This document shows, one piece after another, positions 1 through 10,229 of a stretch of DNA of 64,000 nucleotides. The first letter of the stretch is position 1; each line of letters begins with the position of its first letter. The position numbers and the translations under genes were made by a program. The DNA lies in assembly GCF_900474185.1 (NCBI RefSeq), contig NZ_UCNW01000006.1:1-64000 (forward strand), written 5' to 3'. This stretch comes from Synechococcus sp. UW69. Its GTDB lineage: Bacteria > Cyanobacteriota > Cyanobacteriia > PCC-6307 > Cyanobiaceae. The notes under the pieces are model-generated. The model was not told the DNA's origin and did not search any database. It saw nothing but the letters and a program-made list of their open reading frames with translations.

Positions 1-134
1 GGAAGGGCAGGAGAGCCCTGCCTGGTTCCGAGTGTAACGGAAGTTTGCGCTGTGTATCGCAAGCTTTATGAAGCTCTTGTGAAGAGGGCCTCAGCGCCTT
101 TGGCTGTCGCGCTTGTTAGCGTCCCGAAAGCTCC
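1..134. other. left-edge non-coding leader
   Basis: Stretch before the first gene. No convincing gene is seen. A short inverted repeat (GGCAGG ... CCTGCC, near bases 6-22) is present but is not followed by a T-run, so I do not call it a terminator. The promoter of the downstream radical SAM gene should lie here, but no clear -35/-10 pair stands out. Confidence 0.3.
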
Positions 135-1724
135 ATGGCAGCTGACTTGGCACCACAGCAAGAACGGGTGTTACTGGTGCGGCTGCCCTGCAATCCGATC
201 TTTCCGATCGGGCCGATCTATCTCGCCGACCATCTGCACAAGTGCTTCCCGGAGATGCCTCAGCGCATCCTGGATCTTGCGGCTCTACCAGTGCTCGACG
301 TGCATCGCGTGCTGGACGCGACCGTTGACCAATTCCAGCCCACGCTTCTGGTGTTCTCCTGGAGAGACATTCAGATCTATGCCCCGGTCGACGGGCGAGG
401 GGGCAACCCTCTCCAGAATTCGTTTGAAGTCTTTTATGCCCGTAACCCACTGAAGCGACTCCATGGCGCCTTGGGCGGGCTTCAGTTGATGCGAAGTCAT
501 TACGGCGAGCTGAGCAGAAACCAGCGTCTGGTGCGTCAGGGCTTGAAGCGCGCACGCCGTCACCAGCCAAGCGCTCGGGCCGTTCTTGGAGGTGGAGCCG
601 TCAGTGTGTTCTATGAACAGCTCGGCAAGTCGCTTCCCAAGGGCACGATTGTGTCCGTCGGCGAGGGGGAGCCGCTTCTAGAAAAGTTGATACAGGGTCA
701 GTCTCTCGAGCAAGAGCGCTGCTTCGTTGTTGGTGAACCGCCCCGGTCAGGCTTGATCCATGAGCAACCGGAGAGTCGTCCCAAGACAGCCTGCAATTAC
801 GACTACATCGCCTCGGTTTGGCCCCAGCTCGACTGGTATCTCGAAGGCGGCGACTTCTACGTCGGTGTTCAGACCAAGCGCGGCTGCCCTCATAACTGCT
901 GCTACTGCGTCTACACAGTGGTGGAAGGCAAGCAGGTGCGCCTCAATCCTGTTGCCGAGGTCGTGAAAGAGATGCGCCAGCTCTACGACCGCGGGGTGCG
1001 TGGTTTCTGGTTCACCGATGCTCAGTTCATTCCCGCTCGGCGCTACATCGAAGACGCCAAGGAATTGCTTCGAGCGATCAAGGCTGAAGGGCTGACAGGC
1101 ATTCGTTGGGCCGCTTACATCCGCGCTGACAACCTTGATCCCGAATTGGCTCAGCTCATGGTGGAGACGGGCATGAGCTATTTCGAGATCGGCATCACCT
1201 CCGGCTCACAGGAGCTCGTTCGCAAGATGCGCATGGGGTACAACTTGCGCACCGTTCTCGAGAGTTGCCGCATGCTTGCGGATGCCGGTTTCCGCGATCA
1301 CGTCTCAGTCAATTACTCCTTCAACGTGATCGACGAGCGGCCGGAAACTATCCGCCAAACCGTCGCTTATCACCGTGAGTTGGAGGCGATTTTTGGTGCT
1401 GATTTGGTTGAGCCCGCGATCTTTTTCATCGGTTTGCAGCCCCACACCCATCTCGAGCAGTACGGGTTCGATCAGGGCTTAATCAAGCCGGGTTACAACC
1501 CGATGAGCATGATGCCGTGGACCGCGCGCAAGCTTCTCTGGAACCCAGAGCCGATGGGAAGCACCTTCGGCCGGGTGTGTCTCGAGGCCTTTGATCGCAA
1601 TCCTGCCGATTTCGGTCGCACGGTGATGTCGCTCCTCGAAAGGGATTACGGAGTGGCTCCACTTCAGGAAGCGTTGCGTGCTCCTGTTGCAGGCCGATCG
1701 GCCTTGGCAACGGCTGTGCGCTGA
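135..1724 (+). CDS. B12-binding-type radical SAM protein (cyanobacterial, possibly PSII high-light acclimation family)
   Basis: A 529-aa radical SAM enzyme. The first ~230 residues resemble the degenerate cobalamin-binding region of B12-dependent radical SAM proteins. Residues 250-258 read GCPHNCCYC, giving the CX3CX2C 4Fe-4S/SAM motif (C251, C255, C258), followed by a normal radical SAM barrel to about residue 450. The ATG at 135 is the first in-frame start with a full N-terminus. From memory, close relatives are annotated as a 'photosystem II high light acclimation radical SAM protein'; that name is recalled, not shown by the sequence, and the substrate is unknown. The last 61 bases overlap the 3' end of the convergent CPBP protease gene. 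Radical SAM membership is secure; the role is not. Confidence 0.85.
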   Translation: MAADLAPQQERVLLVRLPCNPIFPIGPIYLADHLHKCFPEMPQRILDLAALPVLDVHRVLDATVDQFQPTLLVFSWRDIQIYAPVDGRGGNPLQNSFEVFYARNPLKRLHGALGGLQLMRSHYGELSRNQRLVRQGLKRARRHQPSARAVLGGGAVSVFYEQLGKSLPKGTIVSVGEGEPLLEKLIQGQSLEQERCFVVGEPPRSGLIHEQPESRPKTACNYDYIASVWPQLDWYLEGGDFYVGVQTKRGCPHNCCYCVYTVVEGKQVRLNPVAEVVKEMRQLYDRGVRGFWFTDAQFIPARRYIEDAKELLRAIKAEGLTGIRWAAYIRADNLDPELAQLMVETGMSYFEIGITSGSQELVRKMRMGYNLRTVLESCRMLADAGFRDHVSVNYSFNVIDERPETIRQTVAYHRELEAIFGADLVEPAIFFIGLQPHTHLEQYGFDQGLIKPGYNPMSMMPWTARKLLWNPEPMGSTFGRVCLEAFDRNPADFGRTVMSLLERDYGVAPLQEALRAPVAGRSALATAVR

Positions 1725-2536
1725 ATCAGAAACAGCGTTAGCAAACAAGTCAGTCCGATCACGCCCCCAAGTGGATTGGGGGCATTCCCTCCAGGACCCA
1801 CAAGCCAGGAAGGGGTTTGAGGCGATAGCTGAAGCCAGTCGTTCAGCAGCAGAAACCATCCAGCTACAAGCCCTCCATGCAGGCCAATACAGCCCCAAAG
1901 CGAGCCCTGGTCAGCTTGACGCTGTCTGGCGAGAATTATCCCCAACATAAAAAGACCGACAAGGAGTCCACCCATGCCAGCCAGCCCGAGGTTGAAGCGT
2001 GTGTGGACAAGGCTGAAAATGACAGCTTGAGCGACGGCTCCACCACGTGAGCCGATGATTCGGTTCAGTTCGGTCCACAGCCAACCGCGGAAAATCAACT
2101 CTTCAGCAAAGCCCACCCCAAGGCAGAGCAGCACAGCATTGAGGACGTGAATGCCATCGATATGGCCCAGCCATCGACCCCAACCTCCGATCAGAACAAT
2201 GCTCGTGATCAACGTCAGTAGCCCTGCGGCGATGAAGAGGCCTCTTAGCAATCCAGCCGCGTGAATGGGCCGATTGACGGAGTCTTTCTTGCTTATGCCC
2301 AAGGCGGCCCAGGGTTGTGATGCTGACCACCGCACGGCAGCCCATCTGGGCATCACCAGCAGAAACAGCACAAAACTCAGAACGGTTCCTGTGAGCGAGA
2401 CCTGATGTGCCGGCAGCCCAAGCAGCGTGAGAGGGACAGCTGTAATCCACCCCAACGCGTAGAGCAGCGGAATGAACAGAAGTGTGGGCAGCCAGACCGG
2501 CTGAAGCAGGAGAAACCTGTCCAGCAGTTGCTTCAT
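1664..2536 (-). CDS. CPBP-family intramembrane metalloprotease
   Basis: A 290-aa polytopic membrane protein with several hydrophobic segments. It carries the three CPBP (Abi/CAAX-type) motifs. The EExxxR motif is at residues 145-150 (EELIFR), a second motif has H178 (FSLVH), and a third has H220 (GLHGG). These are the metal-binding and catalytic residues of the Rce1-like glutamyl protease family. Its 3' end overlaps the convergent radical SAM gene by 61 bases, and it starts four bases downstream of clpS on the same strand, so it may be cotranscribed with dapL-clpS. The physiological substrate is unknown. Cyanobacteria carry many such paralogues. Confidence 0.9.
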   Translation of the reverse strand: MKQLLDRFLLLQPVWLPTLLFIPLLYALGWITAVPLTLLGLPAHQVSLTGTVLSFVLFLLVMPRWAAVRWSASQPWAALGISKKDSVNRPIHAAGLLRGLFIAAGLLTLITSIVLIGGWGRWLGHIDGIHVLNAVLLCLGVGFAEELIFRGWLWTELNRIIGSRGGAVAQAVIFSLVHTRFNLGLAGMGGLLVGLFMLGIILARQRQADQGSLWGCIGLHGGLVAGWFLLLNDWLQLSPQTPSWLVGPGGNAPNPLGGVIGLTCLLTLFLIQRTAVAKADRPATGARNAS

Positions 2537-2540
2537 CTCA

Positions 2541-2912
2541 CTAACTCTCGGGCTCGATGGAGCTTGTCAGTCCTTTGCCCTTCAGTGTTTCGCAATAGAA
2601 CTCAGCTGGCTCGATGTCACACACGATCACCAAGCCAACACCTGTGTTGTGGGCTTCCAGCATCACGGCCATGCAGTCCTGCTCGCTGAGTTGGGGCACA
2701 ACCTGTTGAAGGGTGGACACCACATATTCCATGGAGTTCACCGGGTCGTTGTGCAGAAGCACCTTGTAGCGAGGTGAGCGCTTGCGAACCCGTTCCGGAG
2801 CTTTGTCCAGAACAGCCGCACCTCCTGGGTTTTGGCTGGGAGCATCCACGGCCATGACCATTGATCCGAGATTTTTGAAATCTAAGGGGAATGCGAAGGA
2901 GGGGCGGCTCAT
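2541..2912 (-). CDS. clpS: ATP-dependent Clp protease adaptor ClpS
   Basis: A 123-aa adaptor that delivers N-degron substrates to ClpA/ClpC-ClpP. The core has the family signature [15 protein letters not shown] (roughly residues 51-65) and the downstream helix around MLEAHNTG that forms the substrate pocket. ClpS is normally about 95-110 aa, so the first ~17 residues may be extra; Met18 and Met20 are alternative starts. I keep the ATG at 2912 because it overlaps the dapL stop codon as ATGA, typical of translational coupling. The order dapL-clpS-CPBP suggests one transcript. Confidence 0.93.
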   Translation of the reverse strand: MSRPSFAFPLDFKNLGSMVMAVDAPSQNPGGAAVLDKAPERVRKRSPRYKVLLHNDPVNSMEYVVSTLQQVVPQLSEQDCMAVMLEAHNTGVGLVIVCDIEPAEFYCETLKGKGLTSSIEPES

Positions 2913-4135
2913 AGAGCCTTGATGCGGGCCATGGCCTCCTCCACATTGGCGCGACTGTTGAAAGCTGACAGGCGGAAATAACCCTCTCCGGCGGCGCCGA
3001 AACCGCTTCCGGGTGTGCCGACCACATTGGCTTTGTTGAGGAGATGGTCGAAGAATCCCCAGGAGTCCATGCCTTCAGGGGTCTTGATCCAGACATAGGG
3101 AGCGTGTTCGCCGCCATAAACAGTGAGGCCTGCCTCACTGAGTTCGCGGCGAATGATCGCGGCGTTCTCCATGTAGAAGCGCACCAGGGCCTTCACCTCG
3201 GCCTGACCGGCTTCGGAGTAAACAGCTTCAGCTCCGCGCTGAATGATGTAGCTCACACCGTTGAATTTGGTGCTCTGGCGCCGGTTCCATAGCCCCCAGA
3301 GTTCAACGTCCTCACCGCTGGCTGCCTTGCCTTTCAGCCCTTTCGGCACCACGGTGAAAGCACAGCGCGTGCCAGTGAAGCCAGCGTTTTTGGAGAAGGA
3401 GCGGAATTCGATGGCGCAGTCCCGGGCGCCGTCGATCTCAAAAATGGAGTGGGGGAGGGCTGGGTCCTGGATGAAGGCCTCATAGGCCGCATCGAACAGG
3501 ATTAGGGCGCCATTGGAACGGGCGTAGTCCACCCAGGCTTGGAGTTGCTCCCGGGTGGCGACTGCACCAGTGGGGTTGTTGGGGAAGCAGAGATAAATCA
3601 GATCGACAGGTTCACTGGGAATCTGCGCTGCAAAGCCGTTGTCCGCACTGATCGGGAGGTAGCTCAGGCCCGCATAGCGACCGATCTCACCGGCTTCACC
3701 GGTGCGGCCGGCCATGACGTTGCTGTCGACATACACCGGGTAGACGGGGTCGGTGACAGCCACCTTGTTGCCCTCGCCGAGAATGTCGAGGATGTTGCTG
3801 CTGTCGCATTTGGAGCCGTCGGAGACAAAAATCTCATCGGCACTGATGTCGCAGCCTCGGGATTGGAAGTCGTTTTTGGCGATGGCGTCCCGCAGCCAGC
3901 CGTAGCCCTGTTCGGGGCCGTAGCCGTGAAAGCCTTCGGCTGTGCCCATCGCATCGATCGCTGTCTTCATCGCCTCACGGCAGGCGAGTGGCAAGGGCTC
4001 CGTGACATCACCGATGCCCAGGCGAATCAGCGCTGCATCGGGGTGGTCGGTGCTGAACGCCTTCACGCGCCGACCGATCTCAGGGAACAGGTAGCCCGCC
4101 TTGAGCTTGAGGTAATTGCCGTTGACCTGAACCAC
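2909..4135 (-). CDS. dapL: LL-diaminopimelate aminotransferase
   Basis: A PLP-dependent class I/II aminotransferase that converts tetrahydrodipicolinate directly to LL-diaminopimelate for lysine and peptidoglycan synthesis. This is the plant/cyanobacterial/chlamydial route. Family signatures include [16 protein letters not shown] at the N-terminus, the [11 protein letters not shown] segment and the PLP-lysine region [15 protein letters not shown]. The open frame continues upstream to 4228, but a GTG at 4135 gives 408 aa, the usual DapL length, and begins just before the conserved N-terminus; I prefer that start. It is followed by clpS with a 4-base overlap. A radical SAM gene starts divergently only ~50 bases away. 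Confidence 0.96.
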   Translation of the reverse strand: MVQVNGNYLKLKAGYLFPEIGRRVKAFSTDHPDAALIRLGIGDVTEPLPLACREAMKTAIDAMGTAEGFHGYGPEQGYGWLRDAIAKNDFQSRGCDISADEIFVSDGSKCDSSNILDILGEGNKVAVTDPVYPVYVDSNVMAGRTGEAGEIGRYAGLSYLPISADNGFAAQIPSEPVDLIYLCFPNNPTGAVATREQLQAWVDYARSNGALILFDAAYEAFIQDPALPHSIFEIDGARDCAIEFRSFSKNAGFTGTRCAFTVVPKGLKGKAASGEDVELWGLWNRRQSTKFNGVSYIIQRGAEAVYSEAGQAEVKALVRFYMENAAIIRRELSEAGLTVYGGEHAPYVWIKTPEGMDSWGFFDHLLNKANVVGTPGSGFGAAGEGYFRLSAFNSRANVEEAMARIKAL

Positions 4136-4188
4136 GGAACCGGAAGCTATGTCTGCGGGGCATCTTGCCGTGTCGGCAGCTCCATACG

Positions 4189-6852
4189 ATGACTTCAGGA
4201 GTAAGGACATCCGACGTGGTCGTCTCAACCCCGGATCACCCGGTTGATTTCCATGCCCTGGTGGACAGCGGCATCAACAAACCCGCCCGGTACATGGGGC
4301 ATGAGTTAGGGGTCGAACCAAGGGATTGGCAAGCCGCATCGGTGCGCTGGGCGCTCACTTACCCCGAGATTTACGAGGTCGGCTCCAGCAATCTCGGCCA
4401 CATCATCCTCTATTCGATCCTCAATGCCGTGCCTGGGCAATTGTGCGATCGCGCTTATCTCCCGGCCGCCGATCTGGCCGGCCGCTTGCGGGAGCGGAGT
4501 CAGGCGCTGTTTGCGGTGGAAAGCCGTCGGCCCTTGCCCACCTTCGACATTCTGGGCTTCAGCCTGAGTTACGAACTCGGCGCCACCAACATCCTCGAGA
4601 TGCTGGACCTTGCCCAGGTGCCGATTCGAGCCGCCGATCGTGGCGACTTGCCGCTGAGTGATCCTGCAGCTCCTCCGCTGATCTTCGCGGGGGGTCCGAC
4701 AGCCACCAGCAATCCAGAGCCCTACGCCCCTTTCTTCGATTTCGTTGCACTGGGGGACGGGGAGGAACTGCTTCCCGAGATCGGTCTAGTGGTGGCTCAG
4801 GCCAAAGCCGATGGATTGACCCGATCGCAACTGCTCCGCGATCTGGCCCAGGTCCCTGGCGTTTATGTGCCCTCTCTCTATGAGCTGGGCGCGGACGGAG
4901 TCACCCTTCAGCCGCTCCATGCTGATGTTCCGCAGAGGGTTCTCCGGCGTGTGGCGACGCCGATGCCCTACTACGCCATGGGCCTTGTCCCCCATGTGGA
5001 AACGGTGCATGACCGTCTCACGGTGGAGATTCGACGCGGTTGCACCAGGGGATGTCGTTTTTGTCAGCCAGGGATGCTGACGCGTCCAGCCCGGGATGTT
5101 GAACCAGAGGCGGTGATCGAAGCTGTTGAAACCGGGATGAAACAAACCGGCTACAGCGATTTCTCGTTGTTGTCACTTAGTTGCAGCGACTACCTAGCGC
5201 TGCCGGCGGTAGGGGTTGAATTGCGGAACCGCCTCGCGGATCAGAACGTCACGCTTCAGCTGCCCAGTCAGCGGGTGGATCGCTTTGATGAAGACATCGC
5301 GCACATTTTGGGCGGTACGCGAAAAGCGGGCCTGACCTTCGCTCCTGAGGCCGGTACGCAGCGACTCCGCGACATCGTCAATAAGGGCCTGACCGATGAC
5401 GACCTGCTGCATGGCATCCGCACCGCCATGCAGAACGGCTACCGCAAGGTGAAGCTGTATTTCATGATCGGTCTTCCTGGGGAGACGGATCCCGATGTCC
5501 TCGGCATTGCAGAGACCTGCGTGATGCTGCAGCAGCGCTGTCGTGACCTGGGTCGGCTGAACCTCAATATCACGATCAGCAATTTCACGCCCAAGCCCCA
5601 CACGCCTTTTCAGTGGCACAGCGTCTCAACAGCTGAGTTTGAGCGGCGGCAGACCCTGCTCAGGGAGGCCTTCAGGCGTTTGCGCGGCGTGAAGGTGAAC
5701 TTCACCGATGTGCGGCTGTCCGCCATGGAGGATTTTGTTGGTCGCAGTGATCGGCGCCTGGCACCGGTGATCGAGGCGGCCTGGAGGGCCGGTGCCGGAA
5801 TGGATGCGTGGTTTGAGTCGCTGGATCGTGCCTATGCCGCCTGGACCGGAGCTATTGCGGACGCTGGTTTGGAAGGGCGTTATCGGGAGATGGAGGTCGG
5901 GGGCTGGAGTGCCGTGGCCGCGCTGGATCGGGAGGACCTAGAAGCCTTCTGTGCCCAGCCGCTCCCCTGGGACCACATCGATACAGGCATCGATAAGGCC
6001 TGGCTGACAGATGATCTGCAACGGGCTCTTGCCGCGGCGGTTGTGCCGGACTGCTCCTTTGACGGATGCAGCAGCTGTGGTGTGTGTGGCCCGGATTTGG
6101 GGCACAACGTGGTTGTCCCTGCTCCCGAGGTGCCGATTCAAGTGCCCACGCAGGCGCCTCCAAGCGAACGGGTGTGTCGCATTCGGGTGCGATTCGCCAA
6201 AACGGGATCGATGGCGCTGCTCAGTCATCTCGATCTGATGCGAATGCTGGAGAGAGCCCTGCGTCGCAGTGCTCTCCCGATCAGCTTCACCGGAGGGTTT
6301 CATCCCCTGCCTCGTGTTCAAATCGCTCTGGCCCTTCCCCTCGGCGCCGAGGCCCAGAGCGAGTGGATGGATCTGGAATTCACCGAGGTACAGGACCCAA
6401 ATCACTTCTGCAGCACGCTCCAGCCCTTGTTGCCGGATGGGATTCAGCTGTTAGCGGCAGCAGAGGTTCCCGTTAGTGGGAAAAGCCTCTCTCAAGAACT
6501 GACGGGCGCTGTTTGGTGTTTTGATCTCGTTCAGGACGAGCAGACGCAGATCCCTGTGGACTGGAGTGCGGCTGTCGATCAACTGCTGCAGGCCAAGACC
6601 TTGGTATGGCATGACACTGATAAGAAGGGGCGCCCCAGAGAGCGAGATTGCCGCCCAGCTTTGAAAGCGCTTCAAGTGACGAATCAGAACTCCAGTGGGG
6701 CCGCTCGCCTTCGGTTGGAAGCAGCGGTGGATGACATGGGCCGAAGCTTGCGCCCTGCTCAGATTCAGCACTGGCTTGCCGAGACAGTCGGGCAGCCCTT
6801 GCAAGTGCAACGCTTGACCCGTGAAGCTCTGATCCTTAGTGCTCAGTGCTAG
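4189..6852 (+). CDS. TIGR03960-type B12-binding radical SAM protein with C-terminal DUF2344
   Basis: A large (887 aa from ATG 4189) fusion of a radical SAM enzyme and a DUF2344 domain. The N-terminal ~250 residues form a B12-binding-like region (signature [10 protein letters not shown]). The SAM cluster motif CTRGCRFC is at about residues 285-292. A second cysteine cluster, [12 protein letters not shown] at roughly residues 624-635, may bind an auxiliary Fe-S cluster. The last ~230 residues match DUF2344, with the signature [16 protein letters not shown]. The family often sits beside rne/rng in bacteria, as here, which suggests an RNA- or ribosome-linked role that is still undefined. An ATG at 4165 or a GTG near 4216 are alternative starts. 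It is divergent from dapL. Confidence 0.9.
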   Translation: MTSGVRTSDVVVSTPDHPVDFHALVDSGINKPARYMGHELGVEPRDWQAASVRWALTYPEIYEVGSSNLGHIILYSILNAVPGQLCDRAYLPAADLAGRLRERSQALFAVESRRPLPTFDILGFSLSYELGATNILEMLDLAQVPIRAADRGDLPLSDPAAPPLIFAGGPTATSNPEPYAPFFDFVALGDGEELLPEIGLVVAQAKADGLTRSQLLRDLAQVPGVYVPSLYELGADGVTLQPLHADVPQRVLRRVATPMPYYAMGLVPHVETVHDRLTVEIRRGCTRGCRFCQPGMLTRPARDVEPEAVIEAVETGMKQTGYSDFSLLSLSCSDYLALPAVGVELRNRLADQNVTLQLPSQRVDRFDEDIAHILGGTRKAGLTFAPEAGTQRLRDIVNKGLTDDDLLHGIRTAMQNGYRKVKLYFMIGLPGETDPDVLGIAETCVMLQQRCRDLGRLNLNITISNFTPKPHTPFQWHSVSTAEFERRQTLLREAFRRLRGVKVNFTDVRLSAMEDFVGRSDRRLAPVIEAAWRAGAGMDAWFESLDRAYAAWTGAIADAGLEGRYREMEVGGWSAVAALDREDLEAFCAQPLPWDHIDTGIDKAWLTDDLQRALAAAVVPDCSFDGCSSCGVCGPDLGHNVVVPAPEVPIQVPTQAPPSERVCRIRVRFAKTGSMALLSHLDLMRMLERALRRSALPISFTGGFHPLPRVQIALALPLGAEAQSEWMDLEFTEVQDPNHFCSTLQPLLPDGIQLLAAAEVPVSGKSLSQELTGAVWCFDLVQDEQTQIPVDWSAAVDQLLQAKTLVWHDTDKKGRPRERDCRPALKALQVTNQNSSGAARLRLEAAVDDMGRSLRPAQIQHWLAETVGQPLQVQRLTREALILSAQC

Positions 6853-7109
6853 TTTGAATACAGAGCAAGTGTTTTGTCCGTCGGGACCACCCTTGTTCCG
6901 GTCTTGTCTGATCCCACACGGATATCGAGGTCCATATCACGGCTTGCGTGGCGGTCTATTTCGGAACCCCCAAGCTTGATTCATAGGAGTGCAAGCTCCG
7001 CATCCTTTCGGTCACATTGACCAGCTCAGATCTTTCCATCAACCCGTGAGTGCGGACCGGCAGGTTCCACAACGGATATGGCCCTGAATTGGGCTCAACC
7101 AGTCCTCCT
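6853..7109 (+). promoter_or_regulatory. rne leader / upstream region
   Basis: A 257-base non-coding stretch between the TIGR03960 gene and rne, which fits the long rne 5' leaders known in bacteria, where RNase E often autoregulates its own mRNA. A perfect 6-bp inverted repeat (AGCTTG at 6973-6978 and CAAGCT at 6992-6997) encloses a 13-base loop containing AGGAG. No clear consensus promoter was identified. The leader role is inferred from length and position only. Confidence 0.35.
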
Positions 7110-9050
7110 ATGCCCCAGCAAATTGTCATCGCGGAGCAGCTGCGCATCGCAGCAGTGCTAACCGATGAACGTGTTGACGAATTGATCGTCGCGCAGGGTC
7201 GTTATCAGATCGGAGATGTCTATCTCGGAACGGTTGAAAATGTTTTGCCCGGCATTGATGCCGCTTTCGTCAATATCGGTGAAAGTGAGAAAAATGGTTT
7301 CATCCACGTCACCGATCTGGGGCCGCTGCGTCTGAAGAAAGGTTCCGCTGGGATCACTGAACTTCTCGAGCCTCGTCAAAAGGTTCTGGTTCAGGTGATG
7401 AAAGAACCGACCGGTACCAAGGGCCCACGGCTGACTGGAAACCTTGCCCTGCCTGGGCGCTACCTGGTGCTCCAGCCCCATGGTCAGGGGGTGAACATTT
7501 CCCGACGCATCAGTTCCGATGCAGAGAGGAACAGACTCCGTGCCCTCGGTGTTCTGATCAAGCCGCCCGGGGCTGGCCTGCTGATTCGAACGGAAGCCGA
7601 CGGCATCAGTGAAGATCTCCTGATTGAAGATCTGGAGTCGTTGTTGCGCCAGTGGGAGGCAATTCAGCAAGCAGCTGAGACAGCAGCCCCCCCTGTTCTT
7701 CTCAATCGCGATGAAGATTTCATCCACCGGATTCTGCGGGATCACATGGGGCCGGATTTGGCCCGGGTTGTGGTGGACGATGCCGCTGCCGTGGGCCGTG
7801 TCAGCAGCTTCCTTGGTGCTGATGCCAACAATGTTCTTGTAGAAGCCCACGGTGAACCCAGCGAGTTGCTGGAGCACTACAAGGTCAATGCCGCCATCCG
7901 CGATGCGCTCAAGCCTCGGGTTGACCTGCCTTCCGGTGGATACGTGATCATCGAGCCCACCGAAGCGCTCACGGTGATTGACGTGAACTCCGGATCGTTC
8001 ACGCGCTCGGCCAATGCTCGAGAAACCATTCTGTGGACCAACTGCGAGGCTGCGATTGAGATCGCTCGTCAGCTCAAGCTTCGCAACATCGGCGGGGTGA
8101 TCATCATCGATTTCATCGATATGGATTCCCGTCGTGATCAGCTCCAGTTGCTGGAGCATTTCACGACAGCCGTTCGTGACGATTCAGCTCGACCGCAGAT
8201 CGCACAGCTCAGTGAACTTGGCCTGGTGGAGCTCACACGCAAGCGTCAAGGGCAGAACATTTACGAACTCTTCGGACGGGCCTGCCCCAGCTGTGGGGGC
8301 CTGGGCCACGTGGCTGTGCTCCCAGGCAAAGATCTTCTCCAGCCCCTGGCGACCGCCACGGGATTGGTTCGTTCCGCTGCTTCTGCCCGCGCTGAAGTGG
8401 TTTCTCCCGGAGAGAACGGAGGGAATGGCCGGAGGCGGCGTGGTGGCCGAGGGCGCGGCACTCAGGATGCTGTCCTTCCGGTCGATACCTCCGATACGAC
8501 CGCTCCTGAGGTGTCGACGCAAGAGGCGCATGAGCCTGCGATAGCCCGTCGTCAGGACCCTGAATTGGTTGCCGTCCCCATGACCGACGAACAGCAGCAG
8601 TTGTTTGGCTGGCTTGGTTTGAATCCTGCCCTGTTGCTGGAAGAGCCTCCTGAATCCGACAATGTTGTTGTGAGGGTTGTTAGCCCTGGCGAGGATGAGC
8701 AGGAGGTGCTGGAGGCTGCTCGGCAGCAACTGGCGGCAACTGCAGGACGGCGTCGTCGTCGCGGCGGGCGTGGTGGCCGTTCAGGTGCACGTAATGGCGT
8801 CAGTCAGCCCGCCGTGACCCCTGCCACGGAAACTCCAGTTGTCGTGACGTCTTCCGTCCCGGATGAGACTGCACCCCTGATGGTGGAGATCACCCCCTTG
8901 GAGGCCGTGACCAATCTGACGATCAGCGAACCAGAGCCAACGATCGTTACGGAACCGGTTGAGTCGGAGCCTGCTCCGGTGGCGGATACGGCTGAGTCAG
9001 AGGAGCCCCGCCGTCGTCGTCGCCGCTCCTCTGCTGTCGCCACGGTCTGA
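7110..9050 (+). CDS. rne: Ribonuclease E/G (cyanobacterial RNase E)
   Basis: A 646-aa endoribonuclease of the RNase E/G family that initiates mRNA decay and processes stable RNAs. It has an S1 RNA-binding region (residues ~30-110), and catalytic aspartates D291 (TVIDVNSGS) and D334 (IIIDFID). The Zn-link half-site CPSCGG is at C392/C395. The C-terminal ~240 residues are low-complexity, with Arg/Gly patches ([22 protein letters not shown]). It ends in RRRRRRSSA (residues 634-642), the nonapeptide known in cyanobacterial RNase E to recruit polynucleotide phosphorylase. The ATG at 7110 matches the conserved N-terminus MPQQIVIAE; an upstream start at 7050 is less likely. rnhB begins 5 bases after its stop. 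Confidence 0.97.
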   Translation: MPQQIVIAEQLRIAAVLTDERVDELIVAQGRYQIGDVYLGTVENVLPGIDAAFVNIGESEKNGFIHVTDLGPLRLKKGSAGITELLEPRQKVLVQVMKEPTGTKGPRLTGNLALPGRYLVLQPHGQGVNISRRISSDAERNRLRALGVLIKPPGAGLLIRTEADGISEDLLIEDLESLLRQWEAIQQAAETAAPPVLLNRDEDFIHRILRDHMGPDLARVVVDDAAAVGRVSSFLGADANNVLVEAHGEPSELLEHYKVNAAIRDALKPRVDLPSGGYVIIEPTEALTVIDVNSGSFTRSANARETILWTNCEAAIEIARQLKLRNIGGVIIIDFIDMDSRRDQLQLLEHFTTAVRDDSARPQIAQLSELGLVELTRKRQGQNIYELFGRACPSCGGLGHVAVLPGKDLLQPLATATGLVRSAASARAEVVSPGENGGNGRRRRGGRGRGTQDAVLPVDTSDTTAPEVSTQEAHEPAIARRQDPELVAVPMTDEQQQLFGWLGLNPALLLEEPPESDNVVVRVVSPGEDEQEVLEAARQQLAATAGRRRRRGGRGGRSGARNGVSQPAVTPATETPVVVTSSVPDETAPLMVEITPLEAVTNLTISEPEPTIVTEPVESEPAPVADTAESEEPRRRRRRSSAVATV

Positions 9051-9055
9051 ACCGG

Positions 9056-9655
9056 ATGACTCCGCAGGAGTCTCTCCCCATCGGGAGGGATGTGGCTGGA
9101 GTGGATGAAGTTGGTCGTGGTTGCTTGTTCGGACCTGTTTTTGCGGCCGCTGTCGTGCTGGATGGCGCAGCTGCAGAACGCCTGTTGAAGGCGGGACTGA
9201 CCGACAGCAAGAAACTCTCCGCCAAACGTCGGGCTACCTTGGTTCCCTTGATTCATTCGCTGTGTGTTGCCTCCGGCATGGGCCAGGCTTCAGCGCGAGA
9301 AATTGACGCCAGTGGTATTCGCGTCGCCACTGAACGCGCCATGTTGCGTGCTCTTCAGCGACTGCCGCAATCCCCTGGCTTGGTGCTTGTGGATGGCAAC
9401 CTTCCCCTCAGGCTGTGGCTGGGCCCGCAGCGCACTGTTGTTTCCGGCGACAGCCGCTCACCTGCCATCGCTGCTGCCAGCGTTCTGGCCAAGGAGGCCC
9501 GGGATGCACTCATTCGGCGTTTGTCCGATCGCTTCCCCGGTTATGGACTCGAGCGCCATGCGGGCTATGGCACGGCACAGCATCGTCAGAGCTTGATGGC
9601 TTCAGGCCCCACGCCCTTGCATCGGCAGACGTTCCTGAAGCGGCTGCTGGGATGA
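9056..9655 (+). CDS. rnhB: Ribonuclease HII
   Basis: A 199-aa endonuclease that cleaves the RNA strand of RNA/DNA hybrids, for example at misincorporated ribonucleotides. The N-terminal catalytic motif is [10 protein letters not shown] (D17, E18), and further family motifs include LVDGN and a [16 protein letters not shown] segment. Length is normal for RNase HII. It follows rne by 5 bases, so the two RNA-degrading enzymes are probably cotranscribed. Its last 54 bases overlap the convergent DUF1997 gene. Confidence 0.96.
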   Translation: MTPQESLPIGRDVAGVDEVGRGCLFGPVFAAAVVLDGAAAERLLKAGLTDSKKLSAKRRATLVPLIHSLCVASGMGQASAREIDASGIRVATERAMLRALQRLPQSPGLVLVDGNLPLRLWLGPQRTVVSGDSRSPAIAAASVLAKEARDALIRRLSDRFPGYGLERHAGYGTAQHRQSLMASGPTPLHRQTFLKRLLG

Positions 9656-10198
9656 GAGTTGCGCCTCTGTTGCACCGCACCAGCTCCGATAGTCGTCAAT
9701 GAGCTGCTGGCCGACACGGGTTTTGATGCCAATGAGGATGCCGCTCAGGATGGATTCCCCTGTTGACTCCAACACTCGTTTTGGAATCAGCTTCAGCAGG
9801 GAGGGTTGACTCACGCTGACCGAAAGATGCGCGTTCCCCTGAAGCCCCTCGGGTGTGCAGGCGAGTCGTGCTTCCAGATTCAGCGCAAAGTCATCAACGA
9901 TCCCTAGGCCTTCCAGTTCGCAATCCAGGGCGCGCATCACCAGAGTGTCCCCTTCCCTATGGATCTGAAGCGACACCACGGGCTTCACATGGAGCTGAAA
10001 GACCTTCAGGCTGGTCACGACGTAGCGGTAAAGACCCGGCTGTAAGGGGGTGAGCTGGCGTGCGTCTAGTAGGGCTCCGAGAACCCGTTCCTCCTCAAGC
10101 AAATAGGTGGGCAGCCGCTCTGCTCCGGTTCTGACAGGCAGATCAAGCTTTTGACTGGCTTCGAAGGCCAGGGGCATGGACTTCACCTGACGCGGCAT
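9602..10198 (-). CDS. DUF1997 family protein
   Basis: A 198-aa soluble protein of the DUF1997 family, which is widespread in cyanobacteria and plastids and has no established biochemical role that I know. It has no signal peptide or membrane segment, and the C-terminal half includes a conserved [17 protein letters not shown] helix. It is convergent with rnhB (54-base overlap). Its start codon lies head-to-head with pheA, whose first possible ATG overlaps it by two bases; the preferred pheA start is 31 bases away. The start could also be Met8. Function unknown. Confidence 0.75.
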   Translation of the reverse strand: MPRQVKSMPLAFEASQKLDLPVRTGAERLPTYLLEEERVLGALLDARQLTPLQPGLYRYVVTSLKVFQLHVKPVVSLQIHREGDTLVMRALDCELEGLGIVDDFALNLEARLACTPEGLQGNAHLSVSVSQPSLLKLIPKRVLESTGESILSGILIGIKTRVGQQLIDDYRSWCGATEAQLSSQQPLQERLPMQGRGA

Positions 10199-10229
10199 GA
10201 TCTTATCGAGTCCATGCAGTGCGGCTTCG

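Noticed and set aside
1-30. Terminator from the GGCAGG/CCTGCC repeat at the left edge
   Set aside because: Only 6 bp of stem and no following T-run, and the upstream gene is outside the window.
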